The translations under genes and the position numbers were made by a program. The notes under the pieces were generated by a model. It was not told the DNA's origin. It did no database searches and saw only the letters and a program-made list of their open reading frames with translations. A stretch of DNA of 64,000 nucleotides from assembly GCF_036320965.1 (NCBI RefSeq), contig NC_092226.1, forward strand, positions 18,712,002 through 18,776,001, given 5' to 3'. Positions 33,600-45,984 of the stretch are shown piece after piece (positions within the stretch are counted from its first letter, which is position 1; every line of letters begins with the position of its first letter). The DNA comes from Panulirus ornatus. Lineage: Eukaryota; Arthropoda; Malacostraca; Decapoda; Palinuridae.

Positions 33600-35035
33600 G
33601 CATCCACCTCCCTGGGTTGTACTGACGGTCAGTGACGGCAACTATGTTCCACTCTTCGACTATCTGACCTCCGTCCATGATGTAATGCTCCCTCCTTCAC
33701 ATCCATGCGCAATGACCGGGATTTTAATATACACCATGAGAATTGGTTAGCCTCTTTCCAGGACGATGTAGAACACATATCCATACTCCTAATACGATTC
33801 CTCGACCGTCATGACTATTCTCTCAACACACTCAACCCCTATTCAACTTCTCATCCTTCCCTCTGTACGCACACCATTTCAATCCCCTTACAGCTCTTCG
33901 ACTACTATCCCTATCAGCTCTAAATTGGCACGCCCATCTTCTATCCCCCACCCCCCGCACCCACCTCCTTAAAAACGCCAAAATTAACATTGTGATCATC
34001 CCTGGGCGTTTTCCTTGCTGACTTCCTCTGGGACATGTACCGCCTTGCTGGCAGGGATGCCTCACTACTATGCTGAGCGTATACAGGTAGTTACCTGGGC
34101 TAGGACAGAGCCTTACATCCTTTCATCTATTGCGTACCTTTCCCGAAATCCTGGTTTGACTGCTCCATCTCTTATGCTCGTCCCATCATGAAGAGAGCGT
34201 ATCGGGCCAACGGAACTTTTCCCTTACCTCGAATCCTTCTTTGTCTTTATTACTGCTCGGAATCGCTGCAAATTTGCTCTTCAGAGTCAATCATACCTTC
34301 ATAAGAAAGTGTCCTGGCTTGACTTCTTTCTCTGACACATCTCTTTAGTCCTTAACCAAAGGCATCTCCAGTAACTTCTGTAATTCAGCCTTTTCCTCCT
34401 CTCTTCCGACCTGATCCGTCAACAGTAAACCCGCCAACTGATCAAGCCGCTACTTTTGTTGCCTCACATTCCTATACTTCAAGACGGGATTATTCTACAT
34501 CTAGTCTAACTCCCCGTCTCCATCTCATAGTGTCGGTGACCTCGACATCTCCAAAGCATTTGACCGGATGTGGCATAGGAGTGTGTTCTCTTAATTTCTT
34601 TCCATTAGTTTTTCTGCTTTTTCTATGTTCCCTAGGGTATGGTTTCCTTTCCTGCCGCCCTGTAGCAGTAGTTAATGATGAGCCGACTTCACCCCCACCT
34701 TTATCTTGTAAAAAGTGGTGTCCCTTAGGGTTCTGACCTATAACCTACTCGATTCTCTCTTTAGATGATCTCTCTTCTGCTTCTAACACTATTCACTAAT
34801 GCTGATGATTCCACTTGAACACTTCAACTCACCTTTCTTCCCCAGCCCCTATTACTCATTGTTTCTTGTACTGTAGAAATTTTCTTTCTTAGTAGCATCT
34901 AGGAATAGGAATGGAGAAGCAGTAATCTGGTTAAGTTTAGTAGCGTTAAACCGCAGTTTCTTCTTATATCTCTTTCTAAATGATGGATTCAGGACATCAA
35001 AAGTTCTGATAAGACCTTCCTCTTCTTATATTCAA
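33600..35035 (+). pseudogene. LINE-C (Jockey/I-like) endonuclease-RT, copy 2, dead
   Basis: Pieces in shifting + frames: NDRDFNIHHENWLASFQDD near 33,712 (the DFN.HH..WL endonuclease block with its aspartate and asparagine), linker sequence to 34,500, GDLDISKAFDRMWHRSVFS near 34,533 (the first RT aspartate block, usually ALDISKAFDRVWH), a decayed GVP.GS..PT block near 34,715, ADDST near 34,800 and LVKFSSVKPQFLLISL near 34,940. Many stops. It ends where copy 3 begins. Confidence 0.6.
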
Positions 35036-37790
35036 TCTTCGACCATTCGTCGTTTCTCTAGTAACTTCTCCTCTGTTGAACACCATCTTTCTATTACCTC
35101 TACTAATAATTCACTTCTCACCGAGACCTAATTGTCTAATGATGTTCTCACTAGCTCCTTTTTCACGTCCAATTGTAAACTCCACTCATGCTTTCAGTTC
35201 AAAAGTGATGTATGTGCTTATGCCAATATCAACACACATGTTGCACGCTTCGAGGGCCTCGAGTCTGCAAACATTTATATTATCTGGTTCAGGGTCTGTC
35301 TCCCAGCCTACACACTTTTGCATTGTTCCGCCTTCTGCTCTCCTAATTTCACAGATGTTATACCTTTCATCGACCATCTAAACTCCTACAGTGAGACTGT
35401 GACACCCTCTCACCCGCAAGCAGAGATCCTCTACCAAGGGTATTTCAACGTCTACCTTCGGAAATGGTTGAATTCCTCCCGTACGAATGGTGGAGGGATT
35501 GAAGCCCTCACGTTCTTTACCCTTGATGAACAAATTATCATCCACCTCACCCATATTCCTGACCGTTGTGACCACTCTCCTAATATTCTGGATCTCTTTT
35601 TCACCTCTAATGCTTCGCGCTGTAACTACACAATCTCGCATCAAATCGGTTAATCTGACTACACCCTCCAGCAGCACCTTCAAAACTTAAATATTAGCAC
35701 CTCACCGAAGCTGACTGTAATAAATTACGAAACTTCTTTACTGACTTTCTTTTGGTAAACGACTGTTTCTTATGTGGTGATACTTCTGCCTCCGCCAAAC
35801 GCATGGCAGAGGAGGGTATTGTTGCGAGAAAGGAAGCATCTATCCCCTATTCCTCCAAGACAACCTCTTCTTCTAATCCATCGTTCAACCGTTCTTGTTC
35901 TGAGACTATGCAAACAAGGAATCAAGCTTATCGGACGACTAGGAAAAACTCTCCTTCCTACGGCTCCTAGCCAGCATTTACCACTGCTTGTAATCACTAA
36001 AAGTACGTTATCCGTGAGGCAAAGCATTTCTTTATGCAAAGAATAACGATAACCTCTCCTCGTCATCCACTGCTGGGTCTTTACAGTCTTTAGGTAAGGG
36101 CATTGCTAGGTAAGGGCATCGCTAACAACTTCATTCGCTCCATCTTCCCTTCACTTTTCCGTTCTGGCGTAGACAAAGCAACATTATTTGGTTCCCGTTT
36201 CTCCATTAACCCCACCTTGGATGACTTTACATTCCATCACCACCTGATGCTCCTATTACCGGTTCTATGCCCCTTCCCGTAATCTCTTTTCGAACTGTCC
36301 GAGGGACGTCTCTCTCTTCAGACACAAGCAAGGATTATGGTCCTGATGAAATCCATCCCCGTGTACTGAACGGTGTACCTCTTAACTTGCACCTGCCCTT
36401 CCTCGTCGTTTCCATTTTAAATCCACAACTTTTCTTCTCCTTTGAAGTATGCGTTGGTACATCTACCATTTCCAAAGCCTTTGAATTTCTCCTCAACTCC
36501 CATTTTCTCATACATCCTGAATCCCAGTCTTCTACCTGATCACCGCTGGCGATATTCTTTCTTGTTTTAACTTCTGTTCATCATCCCTGAAAGATTTTGG
36601 GGAATCCTATGTAGATGCTCCTGATATATCCAAAGCTAATGAAAGGGTGTGGTATCGGGGTCTCATCTCTAAATTTCCCTCTTTTGGCTTCCCTCCTACA
36701 CTTTCTGCAATCATACCTAGCTTACTCTCTAACCGATCTACATCCATGGTTGTTGATGGATCAGCCTCTTTCCCTTTCTCCATCAACAGCACCGTCTGTC
36801 AAGGTTGCCCTCTTCCATTTCATTAACAATTGCCTTTCTTCCACAAATAACCAAATGGAATCATACGCTGACGACTCAACATTGCATTCCTCCTCATCCT
36901 TCAATTCTGCTCCTTATTCTCTTACTCGATCTGCACCTAATCTCGATACGACTTTTTTAATAAATTCAGACTTGGACAGAACATCTCAGTGGGGTAGAAG
37001 ATGTCTGGTTACGTTCGATGCCTCCAAAGACCCAGTTTCTAACCACCTCTCAATTGAACATTCCTCACAACTTTCCTCTTTGAAGGTCCTGTAATTCATC
37101 CTCATGACTCAATGATGACACTTGATATTCCTGTAACATCCACTCTGTCTTAGAATTCCCATATTAAGGAAACAACTAAGTCTGCCTTTGAGAAACTGGT
37201 AGTCCTGTTTACATGTCGAAATTTCTTTTCTTCCAAACAGCTGGCTCCGTTTATACAAAGTACTAATCTGTTCTTGTTTGGAGTAGTGCTTTGTTCACAT
37301 CTGGGGTGATTCTACCTCTACATCCTTACTTGACAGAGTCGAAAGTAGTCCGACTCATAAACTCTCCCAAGGTAAATTCAAAACTTGACCTGCTTACCCT
37401 ACGCCGCAATGTTGGTTCACTTTCCTTCTTTTATAGGTACTGCTTTGGTTTTTGCTCCTGAAAGCTGACTACGTCTGTGCCCCCGCCACTAGCTAGACCA
37501 CGCAATACACGGCAAGCTGCTGCTCCACGCAATACACGGCAAGCTGCTGCTTCACATGATTACTGTGTGGCCGTTGGCACTTCAAGGATGGGCCAATTTG
37601 ATAACCGTTTCTGTCCCTACATCTCGATGCTTTGGAACTCTCATGCCTTCCCCAACAATACGACCTGGCATATTCTAAAAGACATATTTTTCACTTCCTC
37701 TGAAATTCATAAATACCTTGTCTCTTCTTTTTCCCTTTCATTAACCTATATATATTTCAATTTAGGCCTCAAAAAAGAAAAAAAAGTAAC
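35036..37790 (+). pseudogene. LINE-C (Jockey/I-like) endonuclease-RT, copy 3, nearly full coding length
   Basis: In order: endonuclease with SDVCAYANINTHVARFEGLE near 35,203, WFRVCLPAYTLLHC, AEILYQGYFNVYLRKWLNSS (GDFN mutated to GYFN) and NILDLFFTSNAS near 35,583; linker SCSETMQTRNQAYRT near 35,905; RT with SKDYGPDEIHPRVLNGVP near 36,325, SYVDAPDISKANERVW near 36,610, VVDGSASFPFSINSTVCQG near 36,750 (stop and frame change nearby), YADDSTLHSSSSFNS near 36,865 with the catalytic YADD intact, QWGRRCLVTFDASKD near 36,990; C-terminus MGQFDNRFCPYISMLWNSH near 37,590. Several frameshifts inactivate it. At its end the frame runs into the next LINE-B remnant. Confidence 0.72.
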
Positions 37791-38800
37791 GCTTCAGTTT
37801 GAGTATGTGGTTAATGAAGACAAAACAAAAGCAGCAGTGGAGCCTAACTCAAAGAAATATCGTAGAAATTATACTGTATTCAGAGATGTTTACAGTAATG
37901 TAAACTGGTAAAAGAAATCAAATGACCAGGAACTAGGGCACCGTGGGAAAAGTTTTGTGAAATATACAGCGGAGTAAGGATATGGGCACCTTTAGCCTTG
38001 AATACAGAGGGAAGGTGGAAAAAGAGCGGAGTGGTTCAAAAGACAAAGGAACTTCGCCATTTTCTTGTGACGAAGGCATATCTAGCACTCCAGTTAGTCG
38101 CCAATGATATGGAGCAAGACAGCAAGACATGGATATAACAGGATAAGAAAGGAAGAAAAGGGAAACTAAGAAAAGAATATTGTAAACAAGGAAGAGGGAT
38201 AATCCAAACTTTTACACATATTCTTCGCGAGTAAATTATCAGTTAAGGAGCAACTGATTAAGTGAATGGATTCCGGGGGAAGAGTTATAGAGGTTGATGT
38301 TGCGTTATGCGATGAAATTAATGGTAAGTTCAAAATTTTGGGTTTTCGCAGAGGAAGATGATAAAGTTCTAACACCAGTAAGATAGAACGGGGAGAAGGT
38401 ATTAGAAACATCGCAATATCTAAGAAGGCATGAGGAGAATACTAAAAGTATTCTGAACTCGTGTTCCTGATGTATTTTTTCCATATGTGCCAATGGTATG
38501 TGCACTTGACAGTCCACATGAAATGTTGTTCAAGTTATCGCTGGGAAAAGGTTAAGTGCCAAGGAAGTGGATTAAGGCAAACGTCATACCTATTTATAAG
38601 AAAGGAGACTGAGAGGAGGAACTCGACTACAGACCGATCTGTCTCCCTGACGAGTGGCCTGTGAGGTACTAAAGTAGATGATCATAAAGCAAATGGATGA
38701 CTTCCTGAGAGATAACATGGTTTTAGGGAGAAGTCATGCATAACGAACCTCTTTTTTCTACGAGAAAGTGAGCTCTGAATTTCTTGTACCTGGACTGCAC
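37791..38800 (+). pseudogene. LINE-B (CR1-like) linker-RT remnant
   Basis: LQFEYVVNEDKTKAA with NYTVFRDVYSNVNW (37,800-37,908), then WEKFCEIYSGVRIWAPLALN near 37,945, are the endonuclease-RT linker of CR1-like elements. Near 38,583 VIPIYKKGD and near 38,660 VLK.MIIKQMDDFLRDNMVL give the start of RT, and CITNLFFLRESEL follows after a stop. The same order is seen at 23,550-25,345, which suggests two copies of one family. It ends before the palm at the repeat field beginning near 38,810. Confidence 0.6.
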
Positions 38801-38809
38801 ACAAGCGGT

Positions 38810-39125
38810 TATTCATGCAGGTGAGTGGTGACACATGCAAGTAGTGGGGTAAGGTGCAGGTAAGGCGTTGCCACACACACACAGGTAGGCGCGCTACACG
38901 CACTGCACGCACATGCAGGTAAACCGTGTCTAATGCAGGTAAGGCGGTGACACACGCAAGAGAGAATGTGTCACATGCAGACCAACGGTGTCATATAGAG
39001 GTTGGACCATGGCAAATGCAGGTAAGTGGCGTCGCATGCAGGCAGGTGGTGTCATATGGTGGTGTCATATGCAAGTATAAGGCGCAACATACGGGTCGGT
39101 GGTGTCACGTCCTGAGCAGACGGTG
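38810..39125. repeat. Degenerate CATGCAGGTAAG repeat field
   Basis: Loose repeats of about 25-35 bp contain CATGCAGGTAAG and GGTGTCACATGC, with large length variation. From 39,126 to 39,620 nothing further is recognised apart from short partial duplications (GTAACACTGGACNCCTGA near 39,280 and 39,388). Confidence 0.7.
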
Positions 39126-39624
39126 TCACAGGTTAGTATATCAAGCGGTGATACATTACCATGTTATTCCCGTGGCCGGAGACAGGGCGCGACCTTGGCT
39201 CGAGAGTCACTGGTCCACAATGATCACTCAAGGACAGCAACACTCGCTGCCCAGTCGGACGAGAAGGTTCCTAGGCTGTGGTAACACTGGACACCTGATA
39301 GGAGATCATGTAACGGTTGTGGTAATACTGCAACACTTGCCGTGGAAAGTTGACACCAGCGAGGGCCCAGGTTGACTACTGGCCCCTGGTAACACTGGAC
39401 TCCTGACGAAGCTCGCGTAACGGTTGTGGTAATGATGTAAAGCCAGTGGTCGGTGGCTCCCACCTGCGGCAGCGGGGGGGACGGACGGACGGACGGGCGT
39501 CTCGTTCACATGACCAATCTTATATCAACCCTCTGACAGGGCTCGGAGTCACTGGGACATTTTTTGAGGTACTAGAATTACTTACCACCAGCATAATGGT
39601 AAGTAAATATCGGTATAATGAACG

Positions 39625-39930
39625 CCCTCAGCGCGGAACGTCCTTGAACCCAACCCTTTCGACGTGCCGCGTACCCTTACCCGTCAGGTCAGAGTGCGCG
39701 TCATCATCCCCGAAGGACGTAACGTCACCCTTTAAGGTTGCACCGTCGTGCTGAAGGAGGATCGTCGTACTGGAGTCCTGAAGGGTCCTACCGTTGTCCC
39801 GATGGATCGTGCCGGAGTCCTGAAGGGTCCTGCCGTTGTCCCGATGGATCGTGCCGGAGTCCTGAAGGGTCTTACTCAATAAGGGCGCGCGCACGGGCCA
39901 TAGTACCGTTCTCAAGGGGGGTTTACACCG
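39625..39930. repeat. 42-bp repeats with foldback-like words
   Basis: Three copies of a 42-bp unit (CCGTTGTCCCGATGGATCGT plus GCCGGAGTCCTGAAGGGTCC) lie at 39,760-39,870. Left of them GCACCGTCGTGCTGAAGGAG, and right of them TTTACACCGTCGTAAAT, resemble arm words of the foldback-like elements. From 39,931 to 40,289 nothing is recognised. Confidence 0.6.
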
Positions 39931-40289
39931 TCGTAAATCTAAAAGATTAATGATGTATAATGAGAAGTGTCGTATAATGGCCAGGCTGAGCAAGCTGGCC
40001 TAGAAGACTGGTCACATCCAAGGATTAATGAGTGGTCAGGAGCCGGTCGGTGGCGGCCGCCCGGGTCCTGGGCCTCGCCCAGCAACCGGGGTGAGAAGGG
40101 GCCTACACACGCCTCCCCACGAGTACTAACAATCCAGTGGCGGAGGCGTGGTCAGCCTACCGATGTGACCCCTCGTCACCAACCATACCACAGCTGTGGT
40201 ACCTCCATCACCCCTCCCGCCACCCCTGTGATTCCCATACCGTAATGATTAAATCCCTATGAACATCACCCTAAACTGCTTCAAACGGC

Positions 40290-40888
40290 GATAGGTGGAC
40301 GTGCTTCATGTGGAAACTAACTGAAAGAGGAGGGCATGCTTCATACGAGGAGGGCATGCTTCATACGGATGCAAGGTGGGCGTTCATTAAATGGGAACAG
40401 GTGACGCTGACGTGATTCATGTGGAAAGAGGTGAAATTCACGCGCTTTACGTGGTAATTGCTGAGGTGGACATGCTTCACATGATAACAGGTGGGGGGAG
40501 GGGTGTACTTCACTTGGTAACAGTTACGAATGGGAGTGCTTCAGATCGCAACAGTTGAAGCGGCCGTGCTTCACATGACAACATCTAGGGCGGGCGTGCG
40601 TCACATGACAACAGCTAAGGCGGGCGTGCTTCACATGGCAACAGCTAGGACGGGCGTGCTTCACATAACAACAGCTAGGGCGGCCGTGCTTCACATGACA
40701 ACAGCTAGGGCGGGCGTGCTTCACATGACAACAGGTAGGGCGGGCGTGCTTCACATGACAACAGCTAGGCGGGCGCGCTTCACATGACAACAGCTAGGGC
40801 GGGCGTGCTTCACACGACAACAGGTAGGGCAGGCGTGCTTCACATGACAGCAGCTAGGCGGGCGTGCTTCACATGACAACAGCTAGGG
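40290..40888. repeat. 30-bp minisatellite, graded
   Basis: Units contain GTGCTTCACATGACAACAGC and TAGGGCGGGC, degenerate at 40,290-40,540 and regular (about 11-12 copies) from 40,545. The last unit breaks at TAGGGCGGG, exactly where the 21-bp array starts with a shared GGG. Confidence 0.9.
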
Positions 40889-43800
40889 CGGGACCTTGAA
40901 GAAGGGGATGGGGACCTTGAAGAAGGGGATGGGGACCTTGAAGAAGGGGATGGGGACCTTGAAGAAGGGGATGGGGACCTTGAAGAAGGGGATGGGGACC
41001 TTGAAGAAGGGGATGGGGACCTTGAAGAAGGGGATGGGGACCTTGAAGAAGGGGATGGGGACCTTGAAGAAGGGGATGGGGACCTTGAAGAAGGGGATGG
41101 GGACCTTGAAGAAGGGGATGGGGACCTTGAAGAAGGGGATGGGGACCTTGAAGAAGGGGATGGGGACCTTGAAGAAGGGGATGGGGACCTTGAAGAAGGG
41201 GATGGGGACCTTGAAGAAGGGGATGGGGACCTTGAAGAAGGGGATGGGGACCTTGAAGAAGGGGATGGGGACCTTGAAGAAGGGGATGGGGACCTTGAAG
41301 AAGGGGATGGGGACCTTGAAGAAGGGGATGGGGACCTTGAAGAAGGGGATGGGGACCTTGAAGAAGGGGATGGGGACCTTGAAGAAGGGGATGGGGACCT
41401 TGAAGAAGGGGATGGGGACCTTGAAGAAGGGGATGGGGACCTTGAAGAAGGGGATGGGGACCTTGAAGAAGGGGATGGGGACCTTGAAGAAGGGGATGGG
41501 GACCTTGAAGAAGGGGATGGGGACCTTGAAGAAGGGGATGGGGACCTTGAAGAAGGGGATGGGGACCTTGAAGAAGGGGATGGGGACCTTGAAGAAGGGG
41601 ATGGGGACCTTGAAGAAGGGGATGGGGACCTTGAAGAAGGGGATGGGGACCTTGAAGAAGGGGATGGGGACCTTGAAGAAGGGGATGGGGACCTTGAAGA
41701 AGGGGATGGGGACCTTGAAGAAGGGGATGGGGACCTTGAAGAAGGGGATGGGGACCTTGAAGAAGGGGATGGGGACCTTGAAGAAGGGGATGGGGACCTT
41801 GAAGAAGGGGATGGGGACCTTGAAGAAGGGGATGGGGACCTTGAAGAAGGGGATGGGGACCTTGAAGAAGGGGATGGGGACCTTGAAGAAGGGGATGGGG
41901 ACCTTGAAGAAGGGGATGGGGACCTTGAAGAAGGGGATGGGGACCTTGAAGAAGGGGATGGGGACCTTGAAGAAGGGGATGGGGACCTTGAAGAAGGGGA
42001 TGGGGACCTTGAAGAAGGGGATGGGGACCTTGAAGAAGGGGATGGGGACCTTGAAGAAGGGGATGGGGACCTTGAAGAAGGGGATGGGGACCTTGAAGAA
42101 GGGGATGGGGACCTTGAAGAAGGGGATGGGGACCTTGAAGAAGGGGATGGGGACCTTGAAGAAGGGGATGGGGACCTTGAAGAAGGGGATGGGGACCTTG
42201 AAGAAGGGGATGGGGACCTTGAAGAAGGGGATGGGGACCTTGAAGAAGGGGATGGGGACCTTGAAGAAGGGGATGGGGACCTTGAAGAAGGGGATGGGGA
42301 CCTTGAAGAAGGGGATGGGGACCTTGAAGAAGGGGATGGGGACCTTGAAGAAGGGGATGGGGACCTTGAAGAAGGGGATGGGGACCTTGAAGAAGGGGAT
42401 GGGGACCTTGAAGAAGGGGATGGGGACCTTGAAGAAGGGGATGGGGACCTTGAAGAAGGGGATGGGGACCTTGAAGAAGGGGATGGGGACCTTGAAGAAG
42501 GGGATGGGGACCTTGAAGAAGGGGATGGGGACCTTGAAGAAGGGGATGGGGACCTTGAAGAAGGGGATGGGGACCTTGAAGAAGGGGATGGGGACCTTGA
42601 AGAAGGGGATGGGGACCTTGAAGAAGGGGATGGGGACCTTGAAGAAGGGGATGGGGACCTTGAAGAAGGGGATGGGGACCTTGAAGAAGGGGATGGGGAC
42701 CTTGAAGAAGGGGATGGGGACCTTGAAGAAGGGGATGGGGACCTTGAAGAAGGGGATGGGGACCTTGAAGAAGGGGATGGGGACCTTGAAGAAGGGGATG
42801 GGGACCTTGAAGAAGGGGATGGGGACCTTGAAGAAGGGGATGGGGACCTTGAAGAAGGGGATGGGGACCTTGAAGAAGGGGATGGGGACCTTGAAGAAGG
42901 GGATGGGGACCTTGAAGAAGGGGATGGGGACCTTGAAGAAGGGGATGGGGACCTTGAAGAAGGGGATGGGGACCTTGAAGAAGGGGATGGGGACCTTGAA
43001 GAAGGGGATGGGGACCTTGAAGAAGGGGATGGGGACCTTGAAGAAGGGGATGGGGACCTTGAAGAAGGGGATGGGGACCTTGAAGAAGGGGATGGGGACC
43101 TTGAAGAAGGGGATGGGGACCTTGAAGAAGGGGATGGGGACCTTGAAGAAGGGGATGGGGACCTTGAAGAAGGGGATGGGGACCTTGAAGAAGGGGATGG
43201 GGACCTTGAAGAAGGGGATGGGGACCTTGAAGAAGGGGATGGGGACCTTGAAGAAGGGGATGGGGACCTTGAAGAAGGGGATGGGGACCTTGAAGAAGGG
43301 GATGGGGACCTTGAAGAAGGGGATGGGGACCTTGAAGAAGGGGATGGGGACCTTGAAGAAGGGGATGGGGACCTTGAAGAAGGGGATGGGGACCTTGAAG
43401 AAGGGGATGGGGACCTTGAAGAAGGGGATGGGGACCTTGAAGAAGGGGATGGGGACCTTGAAGAAGGGGATGGGGACCTTGAAGAAGGGGATGGGGACCT
43501 TGAAGAAGGGGATGGGGACCTTGAAGAAGGGGATGGGGACCTTGAAGAAGGGGATGGGGACCTTGAAGAAGGGGATGGGGACCTTGAAGAAGGGGATGGG
43601 GACCTTGAAGAAGGGGATGGGGACCTTGAAGAAGGGGATGGGGACCTTGAAGAAGGGGATGGGGACCTTGAAGAAGGGGATGGGGACCTTGAAGAAGGGG
43701 ATGGGGACCTTGAAGAAGGGGATGGGGACCTTGAAGAAGGGGATGGGGACCTTGAAGAAGGGGATGGGGACCTTGAAGAAGGGGATGGGGACCTTGAAGA

Positions 43801-44024
43801 AGGGGATGGGGACCTTGAAGAAGGGGATGGGGACCTTGAAGAAGGGGATGGGGACCTTGAAGAAGGGGATGGGGACCTTGAAGAAGGGGATGGGGACCTT
43901 GAAGAAGGGGATGGGGACCTTGAAGAAGGGGATGGGGACCTTGAAGAAGGGGATGGGGACCTTGAAGAAGGGGATGGAGACCTTAAAGAAGGGGATGGGG
44001 ACCTTGAAGAAGGGGATGGGGACC
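40889..44024. repeat. Giant 21-bp minisatellite, ~149 nearly identical units
   Basis: The unit is GGGG-AT-GGGG-ACCTTGAAGAA, repeated for 3.1 kb. I see only one divergent unit, near 43,977-43,986, with two G-to-A changes. Because 21 is a multiple of three, frames of over 1,000 residues are open on both strands (MGTLKKG on +, VPIPFFK on -, and an acidic DLEEGDG frame). Open frames on both strands, synonymous sites as fixed as the rest and no sensible gene ends argue that none is a protein. Paired G4 runs make the + strand a G-quadruplex candidate. Confidence 0.95.
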
Positions 44025-44820
44025 TCTGAGGGAAGGATCAAGATCTTGGGGGTGAGGGAGGTTAGGACCTATCAGGGAAGTGGTAGGGACTCTCAGGGGG
44101 AGTGTTGGGATTTCTCAAGAGATGGGGGTAAGAGATTCTGCTGGAAAAGAGTGGGGACCTTGAGGGAATTGGCTGGTGACCTATCAGGGGATGGATGGGG
44201 ACCTATAGAGGAAGGTAAGGGTACCTCCAAGGGAGTGGTGGGAACCTCCAAGGAGGGAAGGGGAGGAAGAACTTCTAAAGGGTTGGATGAAGAACCTCTC
44301 GAGTGAGAGATTGTGGACCTCGAGGGTAAGGGGTGGCCTCTTAGGGGAATTAAGGCCTTACAGGAGAAGAATGGAGGCCTCTTAGCGAAGAGAGTGGGAA
44401 CCGTAGACCTCTGAGGCTGGGTGGGGATATGATAAGAATGAATGGGGTATTGTAAGGAGAGGGTACACAAATCTGATGGGAAGGGTGGGGGCCTCTTGGA
44501 AGGGGAGGGGGGGGGGAGGTACAAACTTGAGGGGATGGGGTAGACGTCTGAGGGGAGAAGATGGACAACTTTGAGGGGAAGGGTAGAGGGGGACCTTGCA
44601 GGAATGTATGAAGGCATCTGAGGGTAAGATGAGAAGACCTCTGATGATGAGAGGGGTGGGGACCTTTTGAAGGGACGGTGAGAGTATCTGTGGGAAGGGA
44701 TGTGGTCTTCTGGAGGGAAGGGTGGCGACTACCGGGAAAAGGGGATTGGGAACACTGAGAGGAGGAATGGGAAATTCTGAGACAAGGGAGTGATCTCTGA
44801 GGGGAGGGGAATTAACGGCA
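44025..44820. repeat. Decayed G-rich repeat field
   Basis: Loose units of roughly 25-40 bp share GGGACCT, GAGGGAA and GGGGTGGGGACCTCT words. They look like old relatives of the 21-bp unit. Minus-strand proline-rich frames here are composition artefacts. Confidence 0.75.
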
Positions 44821-44824
44821 TATG

Positions 44825-44825
<1 letters not shown>

Positions 44826-44895
<70 letters not shown>
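44826..44895. repeat. (AG)n microsatellite
   Basis: A pure AG run of about 70 bp. Confidence 0.93.
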
Positions 44896-44897
<2 letters not shown>

Positions 44898-45984
44898 CAG
44901 CAGTGACGAATGTTCCGTGGCCACTTTTGATTTTTTGCCGGAATCCTGTGAAAAAGCGGCCATCAATCATCTGGTGCACTGTTAGAGAAAACCTTTTCTC
45001 GTGCAGAGCAGGAGGAGAGCCGGCAAGAACAACAACAAAGGGAATAATGTAAGTAGAGACAAAGGTGATGTTAACCTCGAGACCGGATGGTTGCTGGGAT
45101 CCGCCTGACCAGACAATAATACCTTGAGGCGCCCTCATCCGCAGGTCGAAACGTCTCTCATGGTATGCTGAGAGAGAGAGAAAAAAAAAATAGAGCAAGC
45201 AGACCTTGAGGTCGAACCACGGCAGGATTGCCTTAGGAAATTAAGGGCTGCTCCTGTCTCTTGGTAACGGTGCCTTCCTTTGTCCACGTCACACAGCAAC
45301 ACCACTGAGAATCCGCTACATCCCAGGGCATTTCCGCACTCTCAAACATCGCCCTTCTTCCATTTCTCTGTTTTTAACTGTTTCTCCTGACTGATATCCC
45401 TCTCTGCAGGTCCTTCCCACCTTCTCTTGTTCCTTGTGCGCACTCCGAGTCATCACACTCCTTCATATATACAACACACTGGGGTATACTCGTGTGATCG
45501 CAATGTCAAGATTCTTCTTTTACAAATGTTGTTGGTTCATTCTTGACACAGGTAAGTTTGTGAGAGCGTTGTGCGTATGGTAGTCTCACGAGGACTGTGG
45601 CAGGTTGTTACATCTGGCCTTTGATCTGACCCTTAAGGGTCACGAGAAAGGCCAAGTCACCAAACGCAGGGGACATGTCGATGCACTCAAGGGGTCAAGG
45701 TTACCGCCGTGAGGAGGCGTTGGTTGAGGATCCGCCCAAGCTGGGTCCTAGCCTCACCCCGTCCACACTGCACTCCGCACCACTCACTAACCTGTACCAC
45801 CTATATCTCAGCCGCACTACTGTCATCTTCACTGCCACCAGTGTTGTTAACCACGTGTCACCCCATGGCATGTTATCCTTAAAACATTACTAACTGATCT
45901 GCATCACCGTCAGCTCAGAAGCACCGCCTTTACCTTAGCGCTACGACCTCTCCATCAAGCAGCACAAAGGAATTCAAAACTGCA
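44896..45984. other. Mostly unassigned; foldback-core fragment
   Basis: At 45,628-45,650 CTTTGATCTGACCCTTAAGG and the following GGTCACGAGAAAGG match the loop region of the foldback-like elements (GACCTGACCCTTA). No arms are seen. The remainder is unrecognised. Confidence 0.4.

Noticed and set aside
40883..44306. Open frames of 1,136 (+) and 1,052 (-) residues
   Set aside because: Both are translations of one 21-bp unit without stops. Frames open on both strands, no variation by codon position and no non-repetitive protein part.
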